This document shows, one piece after another, positions 1-8,621 of a DNA stretch of 46,725 nt. A program made the translations under genes and the position numbers. The notes under the pieces are model-generated. The model was given only the letters and a program-made list of their open reading frames with translations, was not told where the DNA came from and did not search any database. The DNA is from Deltaproteobacteria bacterium (GTDB lineage: Bacteria > Myxococcota_A > UBA9160 > UBA4427), in the NCBI GenBank assembly GCA_002691205.1, contig NZHD01000095.1, forward strand, positions 1 to 46,725. The letters run 5' to 3'. The number at the start of each line of letters is the position of its first letter. The first letter of the stretch is position 1.

Positions 1-1760
1 TGACAATCAAGCACCGGGTCACACACCTCGACACCATCACAATACAAACCATTGTCGCAGGCTTCGTTGTCCGGACTATGGGTCACCAGATCACTCGCCT
101 CATCGCACGCACCCACCGTGCACCCCACCCCGTCTTCAATCGAAGGAGCCACCCCCGGCTGACAGCCCAAATCTGAATCGCAGCTCTCAACACCCGTACA
201 ATACAGACCGTCATCACAAATCACCGCAACACCGACGCTACAACTCCCTCCCCCATCACAAAGAGAATCCGTGGTACACGCATCTTCGTTGTCGCAAGGA
301 GTACTGGCTGCATCAAAAGTACAGAGGGACGAGCAACAGTCGCCTCCATCTACATTGCCATCATCACACTCTTCGTTGCCCGAAAGTTCACCGTCCCCGC
401 AAACCGGGAATTCATCAGAAACGTCCGCACGAGGAAAAGAAAGGCCGCTTGATGGATTCATGATCGAAGGCCCACCTGAAATAAGAAGCGTTTTTACCTC
501 TGCCGGCGTACGCGAGGGGTCTTGCGCAAAAAGTAAAGCGGCCAAGCCGGCCGCATAGGGGGATGAGGCCGAAGTGCCTCCAAAATTAGTCGCCCCACCG
601 CCGAGCGCGGTGGTCCGCGTTCGCCAGTCAGGCGCGAGCATATCTAAAAGCGGCCCACTGTTCGTATGGCACACGAAGAGATCTGCTGCCGTCGTCAAGT
701 CACTGCATCCGGCCCAAGCGCTAAAGCCCACATTCGCATCATAGACTCCGCCCACAGAGATGGCCTCAGAAATACAGGCCGGGAAGGAGATGCCATCATC
801 GACTCCATCGTTGCCCGAGGAAGCAAAAGTTGCGATGCCCACAGCCGCTAGATCGCTCACCAAAGCCGCCGTTAAGGTCCCGGCACATGGATACGCGGAC
901 GCATTCGAATAGGTCGACACCGAACCTAAGCTTAGGTTGACCACTCGAACTCCGAGGCTGACATGTTCTGAAAGGATCCAATCCAGAGCAGCATCAACGG
1001 ATGAAATACTCAGCCCCGCCGAGGATGGGTCGTAGACCTTCACGGCCACGATCCCAGAATCAGGCGCGATTCCGCGCGAGGCCACTCCACCCGAGGACGT
1101 GATGACTCCGCTCACCATCGTGCCATGACCGTCTACATCGGTCACAGAGCCCACTCCCATCATGGTGGAGCTGCCGTCCGGACAACACCCTAACCCGGAA
1201 GTATCCTCGCAAAAGCACGCCTCGGCCACGACGTCACCCGCCAAGTCAGGATGACTCGTCATGACGCCCCCGTCCAAAATGGCCACGTTCACTCCACTTC
1301 CCGTGATGCCGAGTGTGGCCGCGTGATCTGCGCCTGTCAGTGGGCCGCCTTCAGACATCAACGGGAAAAGAGGAATGTCGAGATAGACTCTCTCAACCTC
1401 TGGAAGACGGGCAATCGATTGAATCAACGATGCGTCTCCCATCCCCGAGAACCCCGCCACATTCTCTAAACGACGAGTTCTGCCAGCCCATTGAGGAAGA
1501 GCGTCAAGCACGGCGTCTTGCCGACGACGCACGTGTCGACGACGGTCAGCAAAGGAAAGACTTCGACGTTGCGAGGCCTGGTCACGTAGGACCACCGAAA
1601 AACGAAACGTCTCTTGATCCGCTGCCCCTTTAAGTCGAGCGCGAAGCGAAGGCGTGAGCTTTTCTGCCCCCCCGACGGACTGCGCAAACAGCGGAAAGTC
1701 AGAGACGGAGAGCACCATCAGGGCCAAGAATAAACATCCAAATCTCTTCGGAATGAACAT
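1..1760 (-). CDS. Secreted subtilisin-like serine protease (S8) with Cys-rich repeats, C-terminus cut by window edge
   Basis: Reading the minus strand from the ATG at 1760 gives one uninterrupted frame that leaves the window (586 codons plus two bases). Residues 1-28 look like a signal peptide ending near LFAQS. A basic propeptide-like stretch follows, then an S8 peptidase domain with the full catalytic set: Asp163 (AILDGG), His212 (GHGT), oxyanion Asn317 (SSGND) and Ser397 (GGTSASS). From Cys454 the chain becomes Cys-rich (CGDG, EECDDGN, CCSSLC), like the Cys-rich repeats common on myxobacterial surface proteins. The pattern C-D-D/N-G-L-Y-C-x-G-V-E then occurs twice. It should be an exported or surface protease; substrate unknown. 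An in-frame ATG pair at 1811/1814 is an alternative start, but 1760 places the signal peptide at the N-terminus. The missing C-terminus may carry a sorting tail. The sulfatase lies 174 bp upstream on the same strand. Confidence 0.88.
   Translation of the reverse strand, partial: MFIPKRFGCLFLALMVLSVSDFPLFAQSVGGAEKLTPSLRARLKGAADQETFRFSVVLRDQASQRRSLSFADRRRHVRRRQDAVLDALPQWAGRTRRLENVAGFSGMGDASLIQSIARLPEVERVYLDIPLFPLMSEGGPLTGADHAATLGITGSGVNVAILDGGVMTSHPDLAGDVVAEACFCEDTSGLGCCPDGSSTMMGVGSVTDVDGHGTMVSGVITSSGGVASRGIAPDSGIVAVKVYDPSSAGLSISSVDAALDWILSEHVSLGVRVVNLSLGSVSTYSNASAYPCAGTLTAALVSDLAAVGIATFASSGNDGVDDGISFPACISEAISVGGVYDANVGFSAWAGCSDLTTAADLFVCHTNSGPLLDMLAPDWRTRTTALGGGATNFGGTSASSPYAAGLAALLFAQDPSRTPAEVKTLLISGGPSIMNPSSGLSFPRADVSDEFPVCGDGELSGNEECDDGNVDGGDCCSSLCTFDAASTPCDNEDACTTDSLCDGGGSCSVGVAVICDDGLYCTGVESCDSDLGCQPGVAPSIEDGVGCTVGACDEASDLVTHSPDNEACDNGLYCDGVEVCDPVLDC
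3..218 (-). repeat. Two copies of a 19-residue Cys-rich repeat within the subtilase
   Basis: Codons at 218-162 and 59-3 (minus strand) encode two copies of the same pattern. Each begins C-D-(D/N)-G-L-Y-C-(T/D)-G-V-E and ends in two more Cys. The period is 159 nt (53 residues). The second copy touches the window edge, so the array may continue. Confidence 0.7.
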
Positions 1761-1934
1761 TCCCTTCACTCGCCTCTCTTCGCGTGGCGAGCAGCCTGAA
1801 TTTGCCTTCATCATCTCATGAGTGTCTCACGCTCGAGCATAAAAACACTTAATAATTGACTCGTCGGGTGCTTTTCTCGAGCGAAAGCGATTGCGTTTTC
1901 ACTCAGCTCCAGAAAAAAGCCTTTCGCCCTTTCT
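1761..1934. other. Short gap between sulfatase and subtilase genes
   Basis: No gene is visible. On the minus strand this is the leader of the subtilase gene. A TATGCT hexamer lies about 40-45 nt before the upstream ATG pair, with no recognisable -35 partner. I see no clear terminator for the sulfatase gene. Confidence 0.3.
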
Positions 1935-3671
1935 TTAACGCAAAATGCGCTCCACTTCCTCACTCTCTGCATATCCGTAACGAACAGCTCGGGCTCGAAG
2001 AATATCTCCCTCTTCGACCTGAACAGGCTCTCTATAGACTTGCCAATGGCCCTCGCCCACTCGGTATACGATCGATGCGCCCACGGTCGGCGAAATCATC
2101 AGAATTTGGTTTCCCTTATAAGAAAACTGAGGCGCCTCGGTCCTAGGCTTCTTACGTGAAGGCCACATGCGCTCCATCATCTCATGCTCGGGCTCATCAC
2201 TCCAATCGGGTACACGTCGACGCCATTCTGCGTAAGCTCCTCTCATACGCTCAAGAGTCGACGCGTGAAGTGGGTCAGAGGCCAGATTCTTTAATTCGTA
2301 AGGGTCTGTCCGGAGATCGTACAGTCGCTCTGCCCCTGTGGGCTGAAACCAAATTTGCTGAGCCGGATTTAACTCGTCCCGCCCGAGCATCTCCCATAGC
2401 TCACGCATTATCTCAAGGTTGTCTCGAAAATCAGAGGGGTGTCCGTTGGCTCGATCCGGGTACCAGCTACGAATGTACTTGTACCGCTGGTCGCGCACCG
2501 CTCTTTCTCGATCGTCCACATCATCAATTCGGTCTCTCGATGCAAAAACATAGTCTCGAAACTTTGGGTCATTCTCAACGAAGCTCTTTCCCTGGAAATG
2601 AGGCGGAACCTGAAGGCCCGCTAATTGCATCAGAGTCGGTGCGAGATCCACAAAACTAATCAGTCTCTCGTCGATTTCGCCTGCGGCCAACCACCCGGGA
2701 CGAAATCGATCTGGCCAGTAAATGACTAAAGGCACCTTGATCCCTGAATCATAAAGATCTCTTTTCCCGCGAGGCAGTCCATCTCCGTGATCGGTGGTCC
2801 AGATCACGATGGTCGATTCAGCTAATCCGTCTGCTCGCAGTCGGGTTAGTATTTCCCCAACACGGGCGTCCATAAATTGAATATTTTTGTAGTGACGCGC
2901 TAAATCTGACCGAACTGTTTTTGTATCTGGGTAGTAGGGAGGCACAACAACTTCTTCAGCCTGAACTGTCCCCCCATCAATCGGAATATCAAAAAGAAAA
3001 GCACGCACCCCCTGCATCAAAAAATGCATAAAGCTATGGGGCCAAGCTTCAAAAAGCTGCGTAAAAACACCACTCTCGTGTGTCTCCATCAGGTTAATCA
3101 AGCCAAAGAAAGGCTGGCTTTTTTCAGATCGTCCTTCCCAATAGGCATCGCCTTCTTCGATGTTCCAAATGCTCGACGGTCCGCTCCCGCTCAGAGCTCC
3201 GCTAAATTGATAGTCGAGCTTCCCATCCGTAAAAGTGTAGTAGCCCGCCGCTCGAAGAAGTTCAGGAAAGGCTTTAACGTAATGGGGAGGCACACTGAGA
3301 TACTCTCCGTCTGGGCTCGAAGAGGTCCGCATATGTTGCGCCCCAATGGAAATCGGATGCATCCCGGTCAACAAAGCGGCTCGGCTCGGAGCGCAAACGC
3401 CCGACGCTGTGAAAGCCGCTGTATAACGGGTCCCTCTCTCCGCCAGAGCATCAATGTTCGGCGTCACCGCCACTGGGTCACCAAAAGCACCCACGCGCGG
3501 GCCCATATCCTCGGCCATGAGCAAAAGAATATTGGGAGGCGACTGGGTCGAAAGGGCTTGCTGAGACCACTGAGACACCTGCGCTTCGGACTCAAACCCC
3601 AAAAGGATCGTGGTCAGAATCAGCAGAGTGGAGAAAACGCCTCCCCGACCTCTCAATGGATTCACCTGCAT
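1935..3671 (-). CDS. Secreted Cys-type sulfatase (arylsulfatase family)
   Basis: This 578-residue protein belongs to the sulfatase branch of the alkaline-phosphatase superfamily, which hydrolyses sulfate esters. The N-terminus is a signal peptide ending near SEAQ (residues 1-31). The domain opens with NILLLMAED (metal ligands E54, D55). The signature CAPSR is at 93-97; Cys93 is the residue converted to formylglycine by FGE, which is not in this window. A second metal and sulfate-binding cluster, TTDHGDG, holds D294 and H295, with Lys303 following. The last 60-70 residues resemble a small beta-sandwich of the chitobiase C-terminal type. The ATG at 3671 has a GGAGG ribosome site (3682-3678) with 6-nt spacing. 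The substrate could be a sulfated polysaccharide or an aryl sulfate; the sequence does not say. It is divergent from the Nudix gene (126-bp gap). Confidence 0.9.
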   Translation of the reverse strand: MQVNPLRGRGGVFSTLLILTTILLGFESEAQVSQWSQQALSTQSPPNILLLMAEDMGPRVGAFGDPVAVTPNIDALAERGTRYTAAFTASGVCAPSRAALLTGMHPISIGAQHMRTSSSPDGEYLSVPPHYVKAFPELLRAAGYYTFTDGKLDYQFSGALSGSGPSSIWNIEEGDAYWEGRSEKSQPFFGLINLMETHESGVFTQLFEAWPHSFMHFLMQGVRAFLFDIPIDGGTVQAEEVVVPPYYPDTKTVRSDLARHYKNIQFMDARVGEILTRLRADGLAESTIVIWTTDHGDGLPRGKRDLYDSGIKVPLVIYWPDRFRPGWLAAGEIDERLISFVDLAPTLMQLAGLQVPPHFQGKSFVENDPKFRDYVFASRDRIDDVDDRERAVRDQRYKYIRSWYPDRANGHPSDFRDNLEIMRELWEMLGRDELNPAQQIWFQPTGAERLYDLRTDPYELKNLASDPLHASTLERMRGAYAEWRRRVPDWSDEPEHEMMERMWPSRKKPRTEAPQFSYKGNQILMISPTVGASIVYRVGEGHWQVYREPVQVEEGDILRARAVRYGYAESEEVERILR

Positions 3672-3677
3672 CTTCCT

Positions 3678-3682
3678 CCTCC
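3678..3682 (-). promoter_or_regulatory. Ribosome binding site of the sulfatase gene
   Basis: GGAGG reads toward the ATG at 3671 with a 6-nt spacer and fixes the start. Confidence 0.7.
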
Positions 3683-3785
3683 AGAGTCAAAATCTAACAC
3701 TGTCTAGTTAGTTTGCGCTTTAACTCGCAAGGATCTCGAAAACAGCCGATTGGACTTGCATCTCCTATCCCATCGTCTCTTAACC

Positions 3786-3791
3786 TATACT
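3786..3791 (+). promoter_or_regulatory. Possible -10 box giving a leaderless Nudix transcript
   Basis: TATACT lies six bases before the ATG at 3798, which is where transcription would start if this is a sigma-70 -10 element. No good -35 is visible at the expected distance. There is no spaced Shine-Dalgarno sequence (GGAG abuts the ATG). Confidence 0.3.
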
Positions 3792-3797
3792 TCGGAG

Positions 3798-4520
3798 ATG
3801 ACTGACGAGAAGCACGCGAATGACTTAACCCGCTGGGCGAAAAGCGGAAAAGAAGGCACCCCACCCGTCCCGGCCGCCACGGTGATTGTGATCCGAGATG
3901 GAACAAATGAACTCGAATGCCTCATGCTCCGTCGAAACTCAAAAATTGCCTTTGGCGGCATGTGGGTCTTCCCTGGAGGTCGAGTGGACCCAGAAGATCA
4001 ACAAGAAGGCGAGGAGCTCTCCGGGCTCGAAACTGCGCGCTGCGCCGCAACGCGAGAAGCCAAGGAAGAAGCCCAGCTTGCCCTGGAGACTTCGGAACTT
4101 TTGACGTTTTCACACTGGACGCCACCGCCCATCACACCCAAACGTTTCATCACTTGGTTTTTCATTGCCTCTGCGCAAGACGCAGAGGTCGTGATCGATG
4201 GCGGTGAGATTCACGAACACGACTGGAAATCACCCGCCCTTGCTCTTCAGCAGAGAGATGCGGGGGAAATCGAATTGGCGCCTCCAACTTGGATCACCCT
4301 TCATGAGTTAAGTCAGTGGAGCACCGTGAAAGAGGCGATGGATCAGGTGGGACGTCGAGATCCCGAGCATTTTGAAACTCGAATCTACGTCAGCGAAAAG
4401 GGTCCTTCTGCACTCTGGAAAGGCGATGCCGGCTGGCCGGAAGGCAACGGGGATGCACCGGGTTCGAGACACAGGCTCAATATGCATAAAGGGCGATGGG
4501 AATACGAGCGCCATTCATAG
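3798..4520 (+). CDS. Nudix hydrolase, NUDT19-like
   Basis: This 240-residue protein has a Nudix fold. Nudix enzymes cleave nucleoside diphosphates linked to another moiety, and the NUDT19 branch acts on CoA and acyl-CoA. The Nudix box is split: GG at 60-61 is followed by an insertion (about residues 63-82) before the catalytic helix REAKEE (86-91). Such an insertion is typical of NUDT19/RP2-type proteins rather than MutT. The N-terminal strand is TVIVIRDG and the C-terminus has the WITLHEL motif. A TTG start at 3750 is possible, but the ATG at 3798 is preferred because the 16 extra residues have no family counterpart. The MMPL exporter gene starts 62 bp downstream. CoA-ester hydrolysis is inferred from family resemblance. 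Confidence 0.82.
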   Translation: MTDEKHANDLTRWAKSGKEGTPPVPAATVIVIRDGTNELECLMLRRNSKIAFGGMWVFPGGRVDPEDQQEGEELSGLETARCAATREAKEEAQLALETSELLTFSHWTPPPITPKRFITWFFIASAQDAEVVIDGGEIHEHDWKSPALALQQRDAGEIELAPPTWITLHELSQWSTVKEAMDQVGRRDPEHFETRIYVSEKGPSALWKGDAGWPEGNGDAPGSRHRLNMHKGRWEYERHS

Positions 4521-4582
4521 GCCGTCGACCAAGACCCGGATAGCCTAAATCTTCGTCTGCTTAAACAAAAAAGGCCGCCTCT

Positions 4583-6997
4583 GTGAAGAGTGACTTCCTC
4601 GATCGATCCAACCGTCTTTTTGCTTCGCTCGCGGGCTGGTCGTTTGATCACCGCTGGTGGGTTCTTCTTCTCGCAGGCTTGTTCCTGATCGGCAGTGTGC
4701 AGATCGCCTCTAAAGCCGCCTTCGACAACAGCTTCGAATCCCACTTTAACGTCGCGGATCCAAGCTACGAAGAGTATCTCGATTATCGATCCGCCTACGG
4801 GTCAGATGAGATCGCCTACATCGTCTACTCCGCACCCAACTCTGAGCATGGTCCATGGAATATCGAGGTCATGCGCCAAATTGTACAGCTAACCGAAACC
4901 TTCGAAGACGAAGTTCCTTTTATCTACGAAGTGCAAAGTCTCGCGAATGCAGAGCTCATGGTGGGACGCGATGGGAGCATCGATATCCTTGAGTTGCAGG
5001 ATGACTTCCCTGAGTCCCAGGAGTCACTCCTTGAGCTGCGGGAGATTTACCTCAAAAAGCCCTCCATGCTCGACACCTTTACTAATCAAGAGGCCTCTCA
5101 CGGTGCCTTGGTTATCCGGATGGACCGAACGAGCACAGACCCCATCGCCGACTTAAGGCTCGACCCCGACGCCGGAGACAAACTAGAGAACCTTTATCCC
5201 CAAGCGACCTATCTGAAAATCAAAGAAATTTTAGACCGCTCCGAATACAGCAATTTAGATTTCAGATTAACAGGGGACGTCCCCTTAAACTCTCTCATGA
5301 ACATCGTTAATAACGAAGAATCGGCGAAGCTGGGAGCCATCACAGCGATGGTCGTGGCTCTTTTTCTGCTTATTTTCTTTCGCTCTATCGTCGGCGTGAT
5401 CGCTCCCACCCTGGTCGTTCAGCTCGGAGTCACCACGGTCGTGGCCTTCATCGTTCTCATGAGATGGAAGCTTGACCTTGTCTTTGCCAGCGTACCGACT
5501 TTGATGACAGCGATTGGTGTCGCGCACTCTGTACATATTCTTTCGGAGTTTCGGAGCTTTTTTTCAGAACTTGGAGATCGGAGGCAAGCCCTCGTCAGCA
5601 CACTCGGGCTTGTCGGGACTCCGGCCCTTCTCAGCACACTCACCACCGCGATTGGCTTCGGGTCAATGAGTTTCGGACCCATTAAAAGCGTGGCGCATAT
5701 GGGCGCGTACAGTGCGGTTGGCATTCTGGCTATCTTCTTATTGTCGCTCACCCTCTTGATGGCCCTACTCTCTTTCGGCCCAAGAGCGCCCCGGAGAGAA
5801 CAAACTCAAGAAGAAATGAAACGATCCAAAGGCGGTCGAATTATGATTTCTTTCCTCACCACCACTTATCAGCTTGTCGTCAGACGGAGAATCTCAATCA
5901 TTCTCTTTTCCGGGCTGATCGTTGCAGTCGCGGTGGGTGGAATCTCTATCCTAAAAGTCGATTCAAACTGGCTGGACGATTTCTCAGACTCAGTCCCTGT
6001 CAAGATCGACACCCTTTATGCCGACAAACACATGGGCGGTGCGACAAGCTTGGTTTTTAACTTTTCGACTGAGACACCGGGGGGCATCAAAAACCCGAAA
6101 GCACTGGCCGAAATGTCCAGAGTCGAAAAATGGGCCATGAAACAGCCCAATCTGGGGAAAGCAACCTCGATCGGAGGGGTCGTCAAAGACCTGAATCAAA
6201 CCTTCAACGAGGATAATCCCGACTTCTATCGAATTCCTGATTCTCGAGAGCTCATCGCCCAATATCTATTGCTCTATGAAACCGCAGGAGGGACAGACGC
6301 GAATCGCCTCGTAAACTCCGACTACAGTGCGGGACAACTTGAATTCCGAACGCCCTTGCTACCGACTAGCAAAATCGTCGAGGTGATCACAGATCTCAAA
6401 GCCGAACACGAAGCAAGACCTCTTCAAGTCACATCGATGAAGGTCACCGGCATCAACTCTCTCTGGCTCAAGCTTCTTGAATACATTGTGGTCACGCAGG
6501 TTCGTGGATTTTTGATTGCCTTTCTCGCGATTGGTTGTCTCCTGTGCATCGTTTTTCGATCGATCTCAGTGGGTGCCATCTCGATGGTCCCTAATGTGCT
6601 CCCTTCCCTTTTGATCTTGGGCGTCATGGGTTGGCTCGATATTCCACTCGATTACAGCAAAATTATCATCGCGGCCGTAGCCATGGGAATCGCAGTCGAC
6701 GATACGGTTCATTTTCTAACGCGATTTCGGCATGAGTTTCGGATTAGAGGACGCTACGAAGAGGCTCTTCAAGCCGCGATGCTCGATGTGGGACGAGCGA
6801 TCACCATCACATCAATCACTCTGGTCTGTGGTTTTCTCGTACTCCTGCTCTCCAGCATGGCTTCCGTATCAAATCAGGGCATCCTCTTGGCGGGAACCAT
6901 TGCAGCGGCGTTGATTGCGGACTTTTTGCTCATGCCTGCACTCATCCTCACCTTGAAGCCCTTTGGCAAAGAAAGAGCGGCTCAAACACAGCCCTGA
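4583..6997 (+). CDS. MMPL/RND-superfamily exporter
   Basis: This 804-residue inner-membrane protein has the duplicated RND layout: one TM helix near residues 25-45, a periplasmic loop, a block of about five TM helices (roughly 245-400), then a second copy of the pattern ending near 790. The second membrane block has the proton-relay signature GIAVDDTVHF. The equivalent position in the first block reads GVAHSVHIL, with no acidic pair. It resembles the stand-alone MMPL exporters (HpnN-like and related) that move lipids or hydrophobic compounds. No adaptor or outer-membrane partner is adjacent. The start is GTG at 4583 with AAGG about 9 nt upstream. It may be cotranscribed with the Nudix gene. 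Cargo cannot be read from the sequence. Confidence 0.87.
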   Translation: MKSDFLDRSNRLFASLAGWSFDHRWWVLLLAGLFLIGSVQIASKAAFDNSFESHFNVADPSYEEYLDYRSAYGSDEIAYIVYSAPNSEHGPWNIEVMRQIVQLTETFEDEVPFIYEVQSLANAELMVGRDGSIDILELQDDFPESQESLLELREIYLKKPSMLDTFTNQEASHGALVIRMDRTSTDPIADLRLDPDAGDKLENLYPQATYLKIKEILDRSEYSNLDFRLTGDVPLNSLMNIVNNEESAKLGAITAMVVALFLLIFFRSIVGVIAPTLVVQLGVTTVVAFIVLMRWKLDLVFASVPTLMTAIGVAHSVHILSEFRSFFSELGDRRQALVSTLGLVGTPALLSTLTTAIGFGSMSFGPIKSVAHMGAYSAVGILAIFLLSLTLLMALLSFGPRAPRREQTQEEMKRSKGGRIMISFLTTTYQLVVRRRISIILFSGLIVAVAVGGISILKVDSNWLDDFSDSVPVKIDTLYADKHMGGATSLVFNFSTETPGGIKNPKALAEMSRVEKWAMKQPNLGKATSIGGVVKDLNQTFNEDNPDFYRIPDSRELIAQYLLLYETAGGTDANRLVNSDYSAGQLEFRTPLLPTSKIVEVITDLKAEHEARPLQVTSMKVTGINSLWLKLLEYIVVTQVRGFLIAFLAIGCLLCIVFRSISVGAISMVPNVLPSLLILGVMGWLDIPLDYSKIIIAAVAMGIAVDDTVHFLTRFRHEFRIRGRYEEALQAAMLDVGRAITITSITLVCGFLVLLLSSMASVSNQGILLAGTIAAALIADFLLMPALILTLKPFGKERAAQTQP

Positions 6998-7056
6998 GTC
7001 TCCTTGAAAAGCCCTTCCGCACTTCCGCACTCCCTTGCGCTTTTATGTCAGCGGCT

Positions 7057-7084
7057 TTGCGATCACTTCCGGCAGCGCTAGTAT
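7057..7084 (+). promoter_or_regulatory. Candidate sigma-70 promoter upstream of the MATE gene
   Basis: TTGCGA (7057-7062) and TAGTAT (7079-7084) are separated by 16 bp, in the gap between the MMPL and MATE genes. The start codon is about 97 nt downstream. Confidence 0.35.
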
Positions 7085-7180
7085 GCTTTCTCACTGAGCC
7101 ACAAGGCTCACCACACCGCCGCCTTCCGATCTCAAGTCAATTGGACTCGCCTATGTGTGAAAAAGCATCGAGCGAGAAGT

Positions 7181-8569
7181 ATGGACGCCATTGAACTTGA
7201 ACGGGAGGAAAGTGGGCATGATGAACTGGCGAGCCCAATCCCCAAAACTGAGGGTCCTGGAACACCTGGAATCCTTCAGCTCGCATGGCCTGCGATTTTA
7301 GGAAACCTGGGCTTTTCTTTAGTCGGGATCATCGATATCAAAATCGTAGGATCTCTCGGTGCCTCAGCGGTGGCCGCCGTCACCACCGGTCACCGTATTT
7401 TCTGGGTCATTGAAGCCGGACTCATTGCGGTCACAGCGGGAACAACGGCCCTCGTTGCGCGAGCCTGGGGGGCTAACGATCGAGTCGAGGCCCAACGCGC
7501 CACCCAGACGTCCCTATGGGTCTGCTGCGCAATCGCCTTGGCGGTCACCGCACCGGTGTATTTTTGGGCCGACAGCCTCGTCAGTATTTTTAATCTAGAT
7601 CCAGAGACACTCTCTCTCGCCGCCGATTTTTTGCGAATCTTGGCTCTTTTCAATGTCTTCTTTGCGGCCAGCATGGTTCTCGGAGCCGCCTTGCGAGCCA
7701 CCGGCGATGTGATGACTCCTCTTTGGATCGGTTTAGTGGCCAATGTTTTCAACGTCGGCCTGGTATACGGTCTCGTCTACGGACGGTTTGGATTGCCCGC
7801 TCTTGGGGTTACCGGCGCCGCACTGGCCAACGGTCTAGCTTTCATGATCGGTACTCTTTTGGTCATGATCCTTTGGCTTCGAGGCACCCTTCGCCTTAAA
7901 CGCCAAACCGGAAGATCTCTCACAAGCAAGCGAATACGCCAAATCTTTCGAATCGGATACCCGGCCGGAATCGAACAACTCGTCACCGAAGTTGGCTTTG
8001 TCCTCTTTCTCTGGGTGGTCGCTCTCTACGGCACCGCCGCCTATGCGTCCTATGGCATAGGGGTTCAGATTCTGTCTGTCTCGTTTCTTGTCGGCTTTGG
8101 ATTCACCATCGCGGCCTCGACGCATGTGGGCCAAAAGCTAGGAGCTCGCGATCCAGAGGGGGCGATGCAGAGTGGCTGGCGTGCCACCGGACTCTCTGTC
8201 GTCACCATGACGATCCTGGGAAGCGCGATCATATGGACCGCGAAACCTCTTGCCGAGTTTATGATTGATGACCCCGAAGTGGTCCGAATCACTGTCCAGT
8301 TTATCTACGTCCTCGGAGCCGCCCAACCTTTGATGGCCATTGTCTTTACGCTCGGGGGGGCACTACGCGGGGCCGGCGACACTCGATTCCCACTCCTGAC
8401 GACTCTCATTGGTCTGGTGGTGGTCCGAGGGGGGGCTGCGGCCCTCTTTGCATGGCTCGGCCTGGGAATCATTTGGATCTTCGGAGCCCTCATCCTCGAC
8501 TACATGATTAAAAGTGCCATGTTGATTGGACGATTTCATTCGGGTCGGTGGAAGACCATCAAGGTTTAG
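7181..8569 (+). CDS. MATE family multidrug/toxin exporter
   Basis: This 462-residue protein has twelve predicted TM helices in two homologous halves, typical of MATE cation antiporters (NorM/DinF-like). The first half begins LQLAWPAILGNLGFS and the second begins RIGYPAGIEQLV, the usual paired starts of MatE domains. MATE proteins expel cationic drugs or metabolites using a Na+ or H+ gradient. The cytoplasmic N-terminus is about 30 residues longer than in many family members. I take the ATG at 7181 (GAGAAG just upstream). A GTG at 7157 would add eight residues and has no ribosome site. The thiolase-like gene begins about 50 bp after the stop. Substrate unknown. Confidence 0.9.
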   Translation: MDAIELEREESGHDELASPIPKTEGPGTPGILQLAWPAILGNLGFSLVGIIDIKIVGSLGASAVAAVTTGHRIFWVIEAGLIAVTAGTTALVARAWGANDRVEAQRATQTSLWVCCAIALAVTAPVYFWADSLVSIFNLDPETLSLAADFLRILALFNVFFAASMVLGAALRATGDVMTPLWIGLVANVFNVGLVYGLVYGRFGLPALGVTGAALANGLAFMIGTLLVMILWLRGTLRLKRQTGRSLTSKRIRQIFRIGYPAGIEQLVTEVGFVLFLWVVALYGTAAYASYGIGVQILSVSFLVGFGFTIAASTHVGQKLGARDPEGAMQSGWRATGLSVVTMTILGSAIIWTAKPLAEFMIDDPEVVRITVQFIYVLGAAQPLMAIVFTLGGALRGAGDTRFPLLTTLIGLVVVRGGAAALFAWLGLGIIWIFGALILDYMIKSAMLIGRFHSGRWKTIKV

Positions 8570-8621
8570 AGCCCGCAGTTTAGGGAGTGACTCGGAGCCC
8601 ATCACCGGATACCTTGCTCCC

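Noticed and set aside
271..558. 95-codon plus-strand open frame opposite the subtilase
   Set aside because: It is the antisense shadow of the protease domain; composition and lack of ribosome site match no gene.
1466..1687. 73-codon minus-strand open frame within the subtilase N-terminus
   Set aside because: It is out of frame with the protease, whose frame is continuous across it and carries the signal peptide.
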